This document shows positions 6,009-13,389 of a stretch of DNA of 15,624 bases, one piece after another; position 1 is the first letter of the stretch, and every line of letters starts with the position of its first letter. The notes under the pieces are model-generated. The model did not search any database and was not told where the DNA came from. It worked only from the letters and a program-made list of their open reading frames with translations. Origin of the DNA: Akkermansiaceae bacterium UBA1315 (GTDB taxonomy: Bacteria; Verrucomicrobiota; Verrucomicrobiia; Verrucomicrobiales; Akkermansiaceae); the NCBI GenBank assembly GCA_002307065.1, contig DBTN01000003.1, positions 27,934-43,557 of the forward strand, read 5' to 3'. The position numbers and the translations under genes are program-made.

Positions 6009-7050
6009 CTTTTAACTTCGCACGCATCGCGGCGGCGAGGTCGTGAAAAGCAGCGGAGACTTTGCTCTCTTCAGGAGAAACGAGTGCGATCGGTGCGCCG
6101 GAGTCGCCGCGTTCGCGAGTTTCGATGTCGATCGGGATTTGGCCGAGCAGGGGAACGTTGAGTTCTTCGGCTTCGCGGACGCCGCCTTCTTTTCCAAAGA
6201 GATAATATTTTTTCCCGTCGTCGGCTTCGAACCAAGCCATGTTTTCCACCAGCCCCAGGATCGGCACGTTGACTTTCGCAAACATCGAAACGGCTTTGCG
6301 GGCGTCGATCAGCGCGACTTCTTGAGGCGTGGTGACGATAATCGTGCCGTCGACACTGACGGTTTGAACGATGGTAAGCTGAATGTCACCGGTTCCGGGC
6401 GGTAGGTCGAGGATGAGATAGTCGAGATCTTCCCAAGCGACCTGGCGAAGAAATTGCTGGGTGTAGCGGGTCGCCATCGGGCCGCGGACGATGACCGGTG
6501 AGCGGTCTTCGAGGAGAAATCCCATCGACATCAGTTTGATGCCATAGGCTTCGAGCGGGATGATTTCGTCGTGCTCGTTCGCCATGGGTTTTTCGTTTAC
6601 CGAAAACATTTGGGCGACCGACGGGCCATAAAGATCACAATCACAAAGTCCGACTTTGGCACCGGTAGCGGCGAGGGCGACGGCGAGGTTGGCGGAAACG
6701 GTGGATTTTCCGACGCCGCCCTTTCCTGAAGCGACGGCGATGATGCGTTTCACGCCGGGGATCGAGGATTTTCCGACAGTGCCACCAAGACCGGCAGCGG
6801 CGACGGGCGCGTCTTTGATATCGATGTCGACTTTGACCGTTCCGATGTCCGGCAGAGGATCGAGAATGGCGTGGCAATCGCGGAAAATTTGTTCCGGTAC
6901 CTTGGGGTCGCGCGTTTGGATCTCCAGTTTGACGGTGACCTTGCCGGGTTCACAGGCGATGTCTTTGACGAGGCCAAAGGAGATAATGTCACGGGAAAAC
7001 CCCGGATAACGGACTTGGCGGAGGGCTTCGCGGATGAAATCTGGACTCAT
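6004..7050 (-). CDS. mrp: Mrp/ApbC-family iron-sulfur carrier ATPase
   Basis: A 348-residue cytosolic P-loop ATPase that carries or transfers Fe-S clusters to apo-proteins. An N-terminal MIP18/DUF59 (FeS_assembly_P) domain occupies residues 1-80, followed by a linker. The ParA/MinD-like ATPase has a deviant Walker A, GKGGVGKS (109-116), the CDCDLYGPS segment (136-144) and the switch LDLPPGTGD (214-222). Most bacterial Mrp proteins carry a CxxC after the VENM motif, which bridges a cluster at the dimer interface. Here VENM (268-271) is followed by AWFEADDGKKYYLFGKEGG, with no cysteines. Related proteins with this cysteine-free version exist in other phyla as far as I recall, so it may be a recognised subtype. 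The start is ATG 7050-7048. The gene ends against the inverted repeat shared with gpmI. Confidence 0.95.
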   Translation of the reverse strand: MSPDFIREALRQVRYPGFSRDIISFGLVKDIACEPGKVTVKLEIQTRDPKVPEQIFRDCHAILDPLPDIGTVKVDIDIKDAPVAAAGLGGTVGKSSIPGVKRIIAVASGKGGVGKSTVSANLAVALAATGAKVGLCDCDLYGPSVAQMFSVNEKPMANEHDEIIPLEAYGIKLMSMGFLLEDRSPVIVRGPMATRYTQQFLRQVAWEDLDYLILDLPPGTGDIQLTIVQTVSVDGTIIVTTPQEVALIDARKAVSMFAKVNVPILGLVENMAWFEADDGKKYYLFGKEGGVREAEELNVPLLGQIPIDIETRERGDSGAPIALVSPEESKVSAAFHDLAAAMRAKLKV

Positions 7051-7196
7051 GGACGCGGGATTGTCGCGTAATCGACCGGAGGTGCAACCCGCAACTTGCC
7101 CGGATTTGCTCAGGGAAAAATGACCGGTTTGTCTCGGGCGCTCCGTTGGAATGAAATGGACAATTCTCAGCGATTCAACGCAATTGGCCGCTGCCG
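7051..7196. promoter_or_regulatory. Divergent intergenic region between mrp and the membrane-protein pair
   Basis: These 146 bp must contain or overlap the starts of transcription in both directions. It holds one ACCGGT palindrome (7123-7128). No clear -35/-10 pair, riboswitch-like structure or Shine-Dalgarno sequence is visible on either side. Confidence 0.35.
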
Positions 7197-8069
7197 ATGA
7201 TTTCTTTTAGTCACAGCCGCACTGTCGCCGACTCATTGCGTGAGTATGGGCGCGGAATCGCGGGAGGGTTGATGTTTTCCACACCGCTGCTTTATACCAT
7301 GGAGGTTTGGTGGTCCGGTTTTTTGCTCCATCCGGGCCGCATTCTTTTGTATGTCGTGATCACGTTCGGGTTGTTGATGATTTACAACCGGTTCGTCGGC
7401 CTGCGGAGAGATGCGAATCTTTTGGAGGTTGCCATTGATTCGATGGAGGAAATGGGGATCGGTTTCGTCGTCGCGGCGGGCGTGTTGTGGTTGACCGGAC
7501 GGATTTCAGGAGACCTGACCGTGGAAGAGATGATCGGCATGGTTTCGATGGAAGCGATGACGATCGCCATCGGAGTGTCTGTGGGCACGGCGCAGTTGGG
7601 AATCAGCAAGGGTTCGAACAGCGGCGTTTCTGGAGAAGACGACGAAAAGGAAGAACCGCAATATCTTCCTCAGGTTGCCATCGCGCTTTGCGGTGCGGTT
7701 CTGTTCGCGGCAAACGTCGCGGCAACGGAAGAGGTCGAAGTGATCGCGATGGAAAGCACGCCAAGCCGGTTGTTGTTGATTCTTTTGACCTCCCTGGGCC
7801 TGACCGCGCTGATTCTTCATTTCGCGGGGTTTCGTGGTTCGGACAAACATGTCATGCGCGGTTCGTTTTATCTTGGGCTTCGCGGCATGATTACGACCTA
7901 CGCGGTTGCCCTGTTTGCTTCCGCGGCAATGTTATATCTTTTTGGAAAACTCGATGATATGCCATTGGAGTTTGTTGTCGGTCAAATCGTCGTGCTGGCT
8001 TTTCCTGCGGTGCTGGGTGCTTCCGCAGGCCGGTTGCTGTTGCAAGCCGGTGGGGCCGATCATGCTTGA
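7197..8069 (+). CDS. TIGR02587/DUF2391-like polytopic membrane protein
   Basis: A 290-residue integral membrane protein of unknown function. I count about eight membrane helices: roughly residues 22-44, 47-68, 79-101, 113-134, 158-178, 190-211, 226-250 and 258-280. An acidic loop lies between helices 4 and 5 (GEDDEKEEP, 146-154). Conserved-looking polar or charged positions sit near helix ends: YTMEVWW (33-39), SMEEMGIG (82-89), ATEEVE (176-181). The opening RGIAGGLMFSTPLLYTMEVWW matches my memory of the TIGR02587 (DUF2391) family. The next gene matches that family's usual companion, TIGR02588, which strengthens both calls. It starts at ATG 7197 with no Shine-Dalgarno sequence. Any transport or sensing role would be speculation. 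Confidence 0.75.
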   Translation: MISFSHSRTVADSLREYGRGIAGGLMFSTPLLYTMEVWWSGFLLHPGRILLYVVITFGLLMIYNRFVGLRRDANLLEVAIDSMEEMGIGFVVAAGVLWLTGRISGDLTVEEMIGMVSMEAMTIAIGVSVGTAQLGISKGSNSGVSGEDDEKEEPQYLPQVAIALCGAVLFAANVAATEEVEVIAMESTPSRLLLILLTSLGLTALILHFAGFRGSDKHVMRGSFYLGLRGMITTYAVALFASAAMLYLFGKLDDMPLEFVVGQIVVLAFPAVLGASAGRLLLQAGGADHA

Positions 8070-8124
8070 AGCCGCGAATGTGAATCACAACCGGTTTTTT
8101 TGAATCTAAATCCTCTTTCCCACC

Positions 8125-8526
8125 ATGCCTCCCTCATCGAACTCTTCCGAACGAAACCGAAAAAACTGGCTGGAATGGACGGTCTTCGTGGTCAGTGGTT
8201 TGTTCGTTCTTTCAACGGCTGGATTCCTTGCGAAACAGGCGTTATTCGAAAAAGAGAGCCCGCCGAAAATGGAAATCCGTTTGGGAGAAGTGATCCGCAG
8301 TGCCTGGGAGTGGGAGGTGCCGGTCACCGTGACCAATCGCGGGAATGAAGTGGCGTCGGATGTGCAGATCGAAGTTCAAGCCGAGTCGCAAGAGGGAATA
8401 AAAATCGCAACTTTCACCGTGCCTTATCTGCCGAAAAAGGCGACTCGTCATGGGTCGGTTTCCTTTCAGGGAGACGAACCGGTTTTCCACTTTACCGGTC
8501 GTGTGGCAGGATATTCGCGGCCTTGA
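8125..8526 (+). CDS. TIGR02588-like single-pass membrane protein
   Basis: A 133-residue protein lying 55 bp after the TIGR02587-like gene on the same strand. A positively charged N-terminus (NRKNW) precedes one membrane helix (about residues 17-38, LEWTVFVVSGLFVLSTAGFL). An extracytoplasmic domain of about 90 residues follows, with beta-sandwich character (EVPVTVTNRGNEVASDVQIEV; FTVPYLPKKATRHGSVSF). The TNRGNEVASDV stretch resembles the loop of CARDB-like or Ig-like folds. The partner of TIGR02587 proteins in other genomes is a small protein of this design, TIGR02588, from memory. The two probably form one membrane complex. It starts at ATG 8125 after a pyrimidine-rich leader (CTCTTTCCCACC). 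Function is unknown. Confidence 0.7.
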   Translation: MPPSSNSSERNRKNWLEWTVFVVSGLFVLSTAGFLAKQALFEKESPPKMEIRLGEVIRSAWEWEVPVTVTNRGNEVASDVQIEVQAESQEGIKIATFTVPYLPKKATRHGSVSFQGDEPVFHFTGRVAGYSRP

Positions 8527-8700
8527 GCTATTGGGTCAAAGTGCAATCTGCCGGTTGTTCATGCAGGCTGCAATTTGTCGATCGCGGGCAAAGTATCGGA
8601 TTGATTGAGCGGTAAGCCTTGGGCGGAAAGGCTGGCGTGGTATGTGGCATGCTAAGTCGGTTCAACTCGTTTCGGTAAACGCCGAACCATTTCCGATCCC
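8527..8700. other. Intergenic region before the second SDR gene
   Basis: This is the longest gene-free stretch in the window (174 bp). It holds a small hairpin AGCCTT/AAGGCT (8615-8620 and 8628-8633), another TTCGG/CCGAA (8671-8675 and 8682-8686) ending 14 nt before the next ATG, and an imperfect 11-bp direct repeat (8543-8553 and 8570-8580, two transitions). No ACCGGT copy, clear promoter or T-tailed terminator is visible. A promoter for the SDR gene is expected here. Confidence 0.3.
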
Positions 8701-9498
8701 ATGAATATTGCCAAAGACACGCTTGAAGGAAAGACTGCATTGATCACCGGGGCAGGATCCGGAATTGGCAGAGCTGCTACGAAGCTTCTCGCTTACGCCG
8801 GAGCGCGTATTGCTCTTCTGGGGCGATCGGACGATTCCGTGGACGAGGTTTTCCAGAGCATTGGTGGCGAAGCGGCCGGTCATCTCAAACTCATTGCCGA
8901 CGTGGCGGATGAACGTGCGATGGCGAAGGCGCTAAACGAACTCACCGCCGAGTGGAATCAGCTCGATATCGTGGTGGCGAATGCCGGGATCAACGGGGTT
9001 TGGGCTCCTCTCGATGAGATTTCGGTGAATGAGTGGAATGATACGATGGATATCAATCTTCGAGGAACGTTTTTAACGGTCCGGTCTTCTCTTCCGCTGC
9101 TTAGAAAGAAGGGCGGCTCGGTTGTGATTGTTTCGTCAGTGAACGGAAATCGGATGTTCAGCAATACCGGAGCGACGGCTTATGCCTGCTCAAAAGCGGC
9201 ACAAGTGGCTTTTACGAAAATGACCGCTCTGGAATTTGCAAAAAGTCATATCCGAGTGAACGCGATTTGTCCCGGTGCGATCGAAACGAATATCGAGGAT
9301 TCCACTGAAAAACGAAACCTGGATTCCGCGCGGTTGCCTGTTGAATTTCCGGAGGGCACCGTTCCTCTAACAGGTGGAAAATCTGGGACGGCGGGGCAGG
9401 TTGCACAGCTTATCTGGTTCCTCTGCTCGGATGCTGCGACGCACATCTCTGGCACCGAAATCTACATCGATGGTGCCCAATCGCTTTTCCAAGGTTGA
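8701..9498 (+). CDS. Short-chain dehydrogenase/reductase (second, unrelated SDR)
   Basis: A 265-residue classical SDR. The dinucleotide-binding motif TGAGSGIG is at 16-23 and NAG at 94-96. The structural Asn is 119. The catalytic residues are Ser146, Tyr161 and Lys165 (YACSK), with one or two extra residues in the Ser-Tyr loop. PGAIET is at 191-196. The C-terminus has the SDAATHISGTEIYIDGAQ pattern of FabG-like and sugar-alcohol SDRs. Arg42 after the second strand (LLGRSDD) points to NADP(H). It differs from the 2369-3073 SDR in length and C-terminal pattern, so it is not a local duplicate. It starts at ATG 8701, has no close upstream partner, and ends 35 bp from a converging gene. Substrate unknown. 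Confidence 0.92.
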   Translation: MNIAKDTLEGKTALITGAGSGIGRAATKLLAYAGARIALLGRSDDSVDEVFQSIGGEAAGHLKLIADVADERAMAKALNELTAEWNQLDIVVANAGINGVWAPLDEISVNEWNDTMDINLRGTFLTVRSSLPLLRKKGGSVVIVSSVNGNRMFSNTGATAYACSKAAQVAFTKMTALEFAKSHIRVNAICPGAIETNIEDSTEKRNLDSARLPVEFPEGTVPLTGGKSGTAGQVAQLIWFLCSDAATHISGTEIYIDGAQSLFQG

Positions 9499-9506
9499 GA
9501 CCAACG

Positions 9507-9531
9507 GATCTGTTAGAACGATCTGTTAGAA
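9507..9531. repeat. Perfect 13-bp-period tandem repeat between converging genes
   Basis: GATCTGTTAGAA occurs at 9507-9518 and again at 9520-9531, separated by one C. The pair nearly fills the 35-bp gap between the SDR stop (9498) and the stop of the PPC protein gene (9534, other strand). Each unit contains the CTGTTAGA octamer. There is no hairpin, so this is not a classical terminator. Confidence 0.7.
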
Positions 9532-9533
9532 TC

Positions 9534-11975
9534 TCACTTCGCGCGCTGGCGGAGCTGTTCGAGTCGGGAAAGCGGCTTTGCTCCGACGGGTGGAGCAGGA
9601 GAGGGGACCGGTTTTTCGCTGGTGGACTTTGCGGCGGGTGCGGCATCGATGCGTAAGGTGCTGCCTTTCGCCGTCTGGTGGACAATCGGCCCGCCGGGTT
9701 CTTTCACGATCACTTTGCAAAAAACCGATGCATGTTTTCCAACACTGGCATCCGCAGCGACGGTGAGAGGAATAGAAATTTCGGTGGCGTCTTTGTTGAA
9801 ATTTAAAACCGGTGCGGTGACGCCGTGGGGAAGGCCCACCACTTCGACCGAAAAATCTCCCGGAAGATCCCGGGTTTTCTGAATTTTTCCAAACATCGAA
9901 CTGGCTTTGCCTTGTTCCGTGGCCGCCATCTCGAGAGTCAGGGTGAGATAGGGTTCGGCGACTTTCAGCGTGACCAATGCGGAGGAGACGACAACCGGTC
10001 CTAGTGGAGTGTTGGCCTCGGCGAGCACGCAGATCGGCCAGTCGCCGATGGCCGCTTCGGCATTGGTGTTGAGTTCGTAAAAAATTTCATTCTGATCGCC
10101 AGGCAGATCGATCGTTGCTGGAGCGCTCACGCCCGGCGGGTTCCATAAAAATCGCAAGGTGAGCGGTTCGGCAAAACCGGCGGAACGAGTGGCGGCGACT
10201 TTGAGTTGCAAGACGCCGTCTTGAACGAGCGGAACCGGTGGCGTTTCGAGATCGATCTTGAAAGGGGCCTCGGTGGTGACGGCAGTGGAGACCCGATCAG
10301 AAATGACCGAGTGATACGTGCCTTCGTTGGTGATATCAATGTAGTGAACCGTGTCGATCAGAGAGCCGGTCACTGTGGGCTCAACGCCGGTTGAGTGAAT
10401 CGAGAAGGCGTGCAATCCACCCGCGATTGGAGCGTCAGCCGCGGCTTCGAAAACGACGGGAAAGCTGGTCAGCGCTTTGGTCGGCGGGCGGACGGTCATC
10501 GTCATTCCGACAGGCAGCGAAGCCGCTTCGAAAATCGCATCGCAGGCGATATTTTCGCGAGTCAAATTCACCACGGCAGCGTATCGATTTCCGCGCGGTA
10601 CGGGAAACGTTTTCCATTTTTGCGAATCGCGGGTTTCCACCGTCGGCAAATTTGCGGCGATCGCCGGGGTGCGATGAACGATCTCGATGCGGTAACTCAA
10701 GTCCGGACCGGTTCGCCGAAGCTGGTCTTCGATTTTCAGGAAATATTCGCCATCGGCGGGACAGCTCCATGGGATGACACTGTCCGGGCCGCGAAGATCA
10801 TCGTTTTTGGCGACTGGGTTTCCTTTTTCGTGATGCAGCGTGAGGACCGAATCCAAAGGTGATCGGAGGGCGCGGGCGACGACTTTGATGATGAGATTTT
10901 CATCCTTTTTCGCGAAGAATTTGAACCAGTCGGCTTTTTGTTCGCCGTCTAAAATGCCGTGAGCGGCACTGGGAATCGGCGGCATGGCAGTGGCCGATTT
11001 CCCATCGAGATTGGCACCGGATTCTGTGATCGATTCCAGAGGTGAAACGGAAATGAAATGCGGTGAAGGCGCACTTTGACCGTCCTGTTCCGGGAAGATC
11101 GGGAAATGCGGATTTGGTTCGGCCGGGAGAGTGATCGTTTTTTTGATCGGTCCGGAAGGGTCACCGTGAAAGGTGAATTCCACGGTTTCTCCCGGTCTTC
11201 CACCGAGCGGGAACACGGAAGATGGCCGCGGAAAGGTGCCGATGTGCAGCCGATACTGGCAGGCGCTGCTTCCTTCGTAAGCGGCCTCTCGAACGAGCAC
11301 TCGGTAGTCGCCATCTTCCGGCGCGATGATGGACACAAAAGCGTCGGTTTTTAAAAGCGGGGCGTCATCACAGGCGGCGAGCTCGACGTCTTGCGGATCG
11401 AAGATCGCGACATAGGCGTCAAAAAGGACCCTGCCGAGTCGCATGGCTTCGACTTCGACCGAGAGCCGTTGGCCTTTTTTCAAAGTCACGACAAAGAAGT
11501 CTTCGTCTTCGTTGCTGGCGACTCCTTGAACCGTTTGATCGAGCTCAACGCGTTGGGGTTGGGCGAGGGTTTGGTTTGGCTCGACTTCGAAAACCGTGGG
11601 AAAGGGCCCGACAAAGAACGAGCGGATCTCCGTTACCCCACCCGTCGAACGAAAACGCACGGAGTGTTCTCCCAAGCTCGCGTCTGGTGCGATCGTCAGT
11701 TTGGCCGTCGCATTTTTTGGATCTTTGACGACGATGTGGGAAACGGTGAGGCCGGGTTCATAAAACAGCGCTTCCTCCAGATTTTCCAATCGGTCGCCGG
11801 TGAGCGAAATTTCCATTTCCGTTCCACGCTGACCTCCTCTCGGGTTGATCAAATCGAGAACCGGTGAAAATCCGAAAACCGGTGAGGCGAGCGCGACGGC
11901 GAGAAACGCAGTTGAGAAGATCGATTTCAAAACGCGGCGGTTTGGGTTCGGCGACGTCCGGCTGGTTCCCGTCAT
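9534..11975 (-). CDS. Secreted IPT/PPC-domain beta-sandwich protein
   Basis: An 813-residue exported protein, likely built of several beta-sandwich domains. A signal peptide spans about residues 13-35 (RRVLKSIF, a hydrophobic core, then SPVFG). An IPT/TIG-like domain follows (about 37-122; INPRGGQRGTEMEISLTG). A first PPC (bacterial pre-peptidase C-terminal) domain is at about 130-245, with the hallmark EVEPNQTLAQPQ and DEDFFVVTLKKGQRLSVEV. A second IPT-like segment is near 252-272, and a second PPC domain at about 340-435 (KADWFKFFAKKDENLIIKV; PADGEYFLKIED). The remaining third has further beta-rich repeats and ends in a Pro/Ala/Lys-rich tail. No protease domain is present. Its ATG overlaps the stop of the DUF1501 gene as ATGA. 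Such PPC proteins often sit beside DUF1501 genes in planctomycetes and verrucomicrobia. Confidence 0.85.
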   Translation of the reverse strand: MTGTSRTSPNPNRRVLKSIFSTAFLAVALASPVFGFSPVLDLINPRGGQRGTEMEISLTGDRLENLEEALFYEPGLTVSHIVVKDPKNATAKLTIAPDASLGEHSVRFRSTGGVTEIRSFFVGPFPTVFEVEPNQTLAQPQRVELDQTVQGVASNEDEDFFVVTLKKGQRLSVEVEAMRLGRVLFDAYVAIFDPQDVELAACDDAPLLKTDAFVSIIAPEDGDYRVLVREAAYEGSSACQYRLHIGTFPRPSSVFPLGGRPGETVEFTFHGDPSGPIKKTITLPAEPNPHFPIFPEQDGQSAPSPHFISVSPLESITESGANLDGKSATAMPPIPSAAHGILDGEQKADWFKFFAKKDENLIIKVVARALRSPLDSVLTLHHEKGNPVAKNDDLRGPDSVIPWSCPADGEYFLKIEDQLRRTGPDLSYRIEIVHRTPAIAANLPTVETRDSQKWKTFPVPRGNRYAAVVNLTRENIACDAIFEAASLPVGMTMTVRPPTKALTSFPVVFEAAADAPIAGGLHAFSIHSTGVEPTVTGSLIDTVHYIDITNEGTYHSVISDRVSTAVTTEAPFKIDLETPPVPLVQDGVLQLKVAATRSAGFAEPLTLRFLWNPPGVSAPATIDLPGDQNEIFYELNTNAEAAIGDWPICVLAEANTPLGPVVVSSALVTLKVAEPYLTLTLEMAATEQGKASSMFGKIQKTRDLPGDFSVEVVGLPHGVTAPVLNFNKDATEISIPLTVAADASVGKHASVFCKVIVKEPGGPIVHQTAKGSTLRIDAAPAAKSTSEKPVPSPAPPVGAKPLSRLEQLRQRAK

Positions 11976-13303
11976 GCTTTTTTGGCAAGCAGGGAATCGA
12001 TGACGTGCCCGCCATCAACGATTTCGACCGGACGGGCACCAGGTGACATCAACTCTTTGTCTGCCGTGATTCCGACCTGATGGTAAAGAGTGGTGGCGAG
12101 ATCTTCGATGCCGACCTTGTCCGTTTCGGGTTCGCCGCCGAGCGAATCGGATGAACCGTGGACGTATCCTTGTTTCATGCCGCCACCGGCAAGCATCGTC
12201 GAAAAAACGCGGGGCCAGTGATCGCGACCGCCGGCCGGATTGATTTTCGGCGTGCGACCGAATTCCGAGGTGACCATGACCAACGTTTGATCCAGCATGC
12301 CGCGGCGGTCGAGGTCACGGATCAGCGCCGCGATCGCTCGATCGACCGGTGGCAATTCCCGTCGGATCGCGGCTTTGAGATGGTCGTGATGATCCCACCC
12401 TCCGGCGGTGAGGGAAACAAACCGGACGCCGCCTTCGATCAACCGGCGGGCGAGCAGCATCCGCTGGCCGGCGGGCCCTTTTCCATATTCTTCTTTCAGC
12501 GCCTCCGGTTCGGCGGAAAGATCAAATGCCTCGCGAGCTTTCTGCGACGAAATGAGCTGATACGCGTGTTGGTAAAAAGCGTCCATCGAATCGAGTGCGT
12601 CGGAGGATTCCAGCGTTCGGAAATGTTGATCGACCGTTTCGAGCAGCGAACGTCGACGGGCAAATCGCTGATCGTCGACGCCTTCGGGAAGATTGAGATC
12701 ACGAACTTTAAAATCGCCGCGCGCCGGATCCGAGCCAAGCGCGAAGGGCCCGAAAGCGGAAGAAAGGTAGCCGGAGTTTGCATACTCGTTCGGCACGGTG
12801 GGCACACAAACGTACGGCGGAAGGTCGTTTCTCGAACCCAGCTCATGCGCGATGACCGATCCGATGGAAGGATATTCCAACGCGGGCGATGGCCTGTAAC
12901 CGGTGAACATATTGTGCGTGCCGCGTTCGTGCGCCGCCTCGCCGTGGGACATCGAGCGAATGATCGTCATCTTGTCCGCCAGAGCGGCCGTGTCTTTCAT
13001 CAATTCGCTGAATTGAACGCCGGGGATTTTGGTGTCGATCGCACCGAACGGCCCGCGATATTCGCTCGGCGCGAGCGGTTTGGGATCAAACGATTCCTGA
13101 TGGGCGATGCCGCCGGGGAGGAAAATGTGGATGATTCCCTGAGCGACCGGTGCGTGTTGGGTGTAATCTTTGGTCGCTCCGAACGCCTGATTTCTCAAAA
13201 ACTGCGGCAACGTCATCCCCAGACCACCGAGCAGACCGACGTAAAAAAACTCGCGGCGAGAAGTGTAGCGATCGAGCGGATTTCCGGGACAGCAAGGTTT
13301 CAT
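11972..13303 (-). CDS. Tat-exported DUF1501 protein (sulfatase-like fold)
   Basis: A 443-residue DUF1501 protein. The N-terminus carries a twin-arginine signal: TSRREFFYVGLLGGLGMTLP, with the paired Arg at 16-17, so it is exported folded. DUF1501 belongs to the alkaline phosphatase/sulfatase-like superfamily. Recognisable stretches are GIIHIFLPGGIAHQESFDPKP, SHGEAAHERGTHNMFTGY, GVRFVSLTAGGWDHHDHL, VMVTSEFGRTPKINPAGGRDHWP and GGGMKQGYVHGSSD, all standard for the family. These proteins are abundant in planctomycetes and verrucomicrobia, usually next to DUF1549/DUF1553 or PPC genes; their substrates are unknown. Here only the PPC partner is present, coupled by an ATGA overlap. The start is ATG 13303-13301. 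No DUF1549/1553 gene lies in the window. Confidence 0.95.
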   Translation of the reverse strand: MKPCCPGNPLDRYTSRREFFYVGLLGGLGMTLPQFLRNQAFGATKDYTQHAPVAQGIIHIFLPGGIAHQESFDPKPLAPSEYRGPFGAIDTKIPGVQFSELMKDTAALADKMTIIRSMSHGEAAHERGTHNMFTGYRPSPALEYPSIGSVIAHELGSRNDLPPYVCVPTVPNEYANSGYLSSAFGPFALGSDPARGDFKVRDLNLPEGVDDQRFARRRSLLETVDQHFRTLESSDALDSMDAFYQHAYQLISSQKAREAFDLSAEPEALKEEYGKGPAGQRMLLARRLIEGGVRFVSLTAGGWDHHDHLKAAIRRELPPVDRAIAALIRDLDRRGMLDQTLVMVTSEFGRTPKINPAGGRDHWPRVFSTMLAGGGMKQGYVHGSSDSLGGEPETDKVGIEDLATTLYHQVGITADKELMSPGARPVEIVDGGHVIDSLLAKKA

Positions 13304-13389
13304 GGCATCGAGGCGTTAGTGGAAAAACAAACGTCAACCTACTGGATACCGGTATCGATCGGGGCAAATTACATTTATTTTTACCGGTT
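13304..13389. promoter_or_regulatory. AT-rich spacer with a GATACCGGTATC palindrome
   Basis: This 86-bp gap lies between the gpgS stop and the DUF1501 start (both minus strand) and is more AT-rich than its surroundings. It is therefore the likely promoter region for the DUF1501-PPC pair. It contains the 12-bp perfect palindrome GATACCGGTATC (13345-13356) and a second ACCGGT (13383-13388). On the minus strand a TTGACG hexamer occurs, but no acceptable -10 follows at 16-18 bp, so I do not call a promoter. Confidence 0.4.

Noticed and set aside
8701..9498. Second SDR gene as a recent transfer, because it contains no ACCGGT
   Set aside because: Gaps of similar size without the hexamer occur elsewhere (10707-11860 and 14489-15459), so its absence in 800 bp is not significant. 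I see no mobile-element borders.
2369..9498. The two SDR genes as local paralogues from a duplication
   Set aside because: They differ in length, cofactor-loop and C-terminal pattern, and share only general SDR motifs.
13304..13389. TTGACG on the minus strand as a -35 box for the DUF1501 gene
   Set aside because: No acceptable -10 hexamer follows at 16-18 bp, so a sigma70-type promoter could not be supported.
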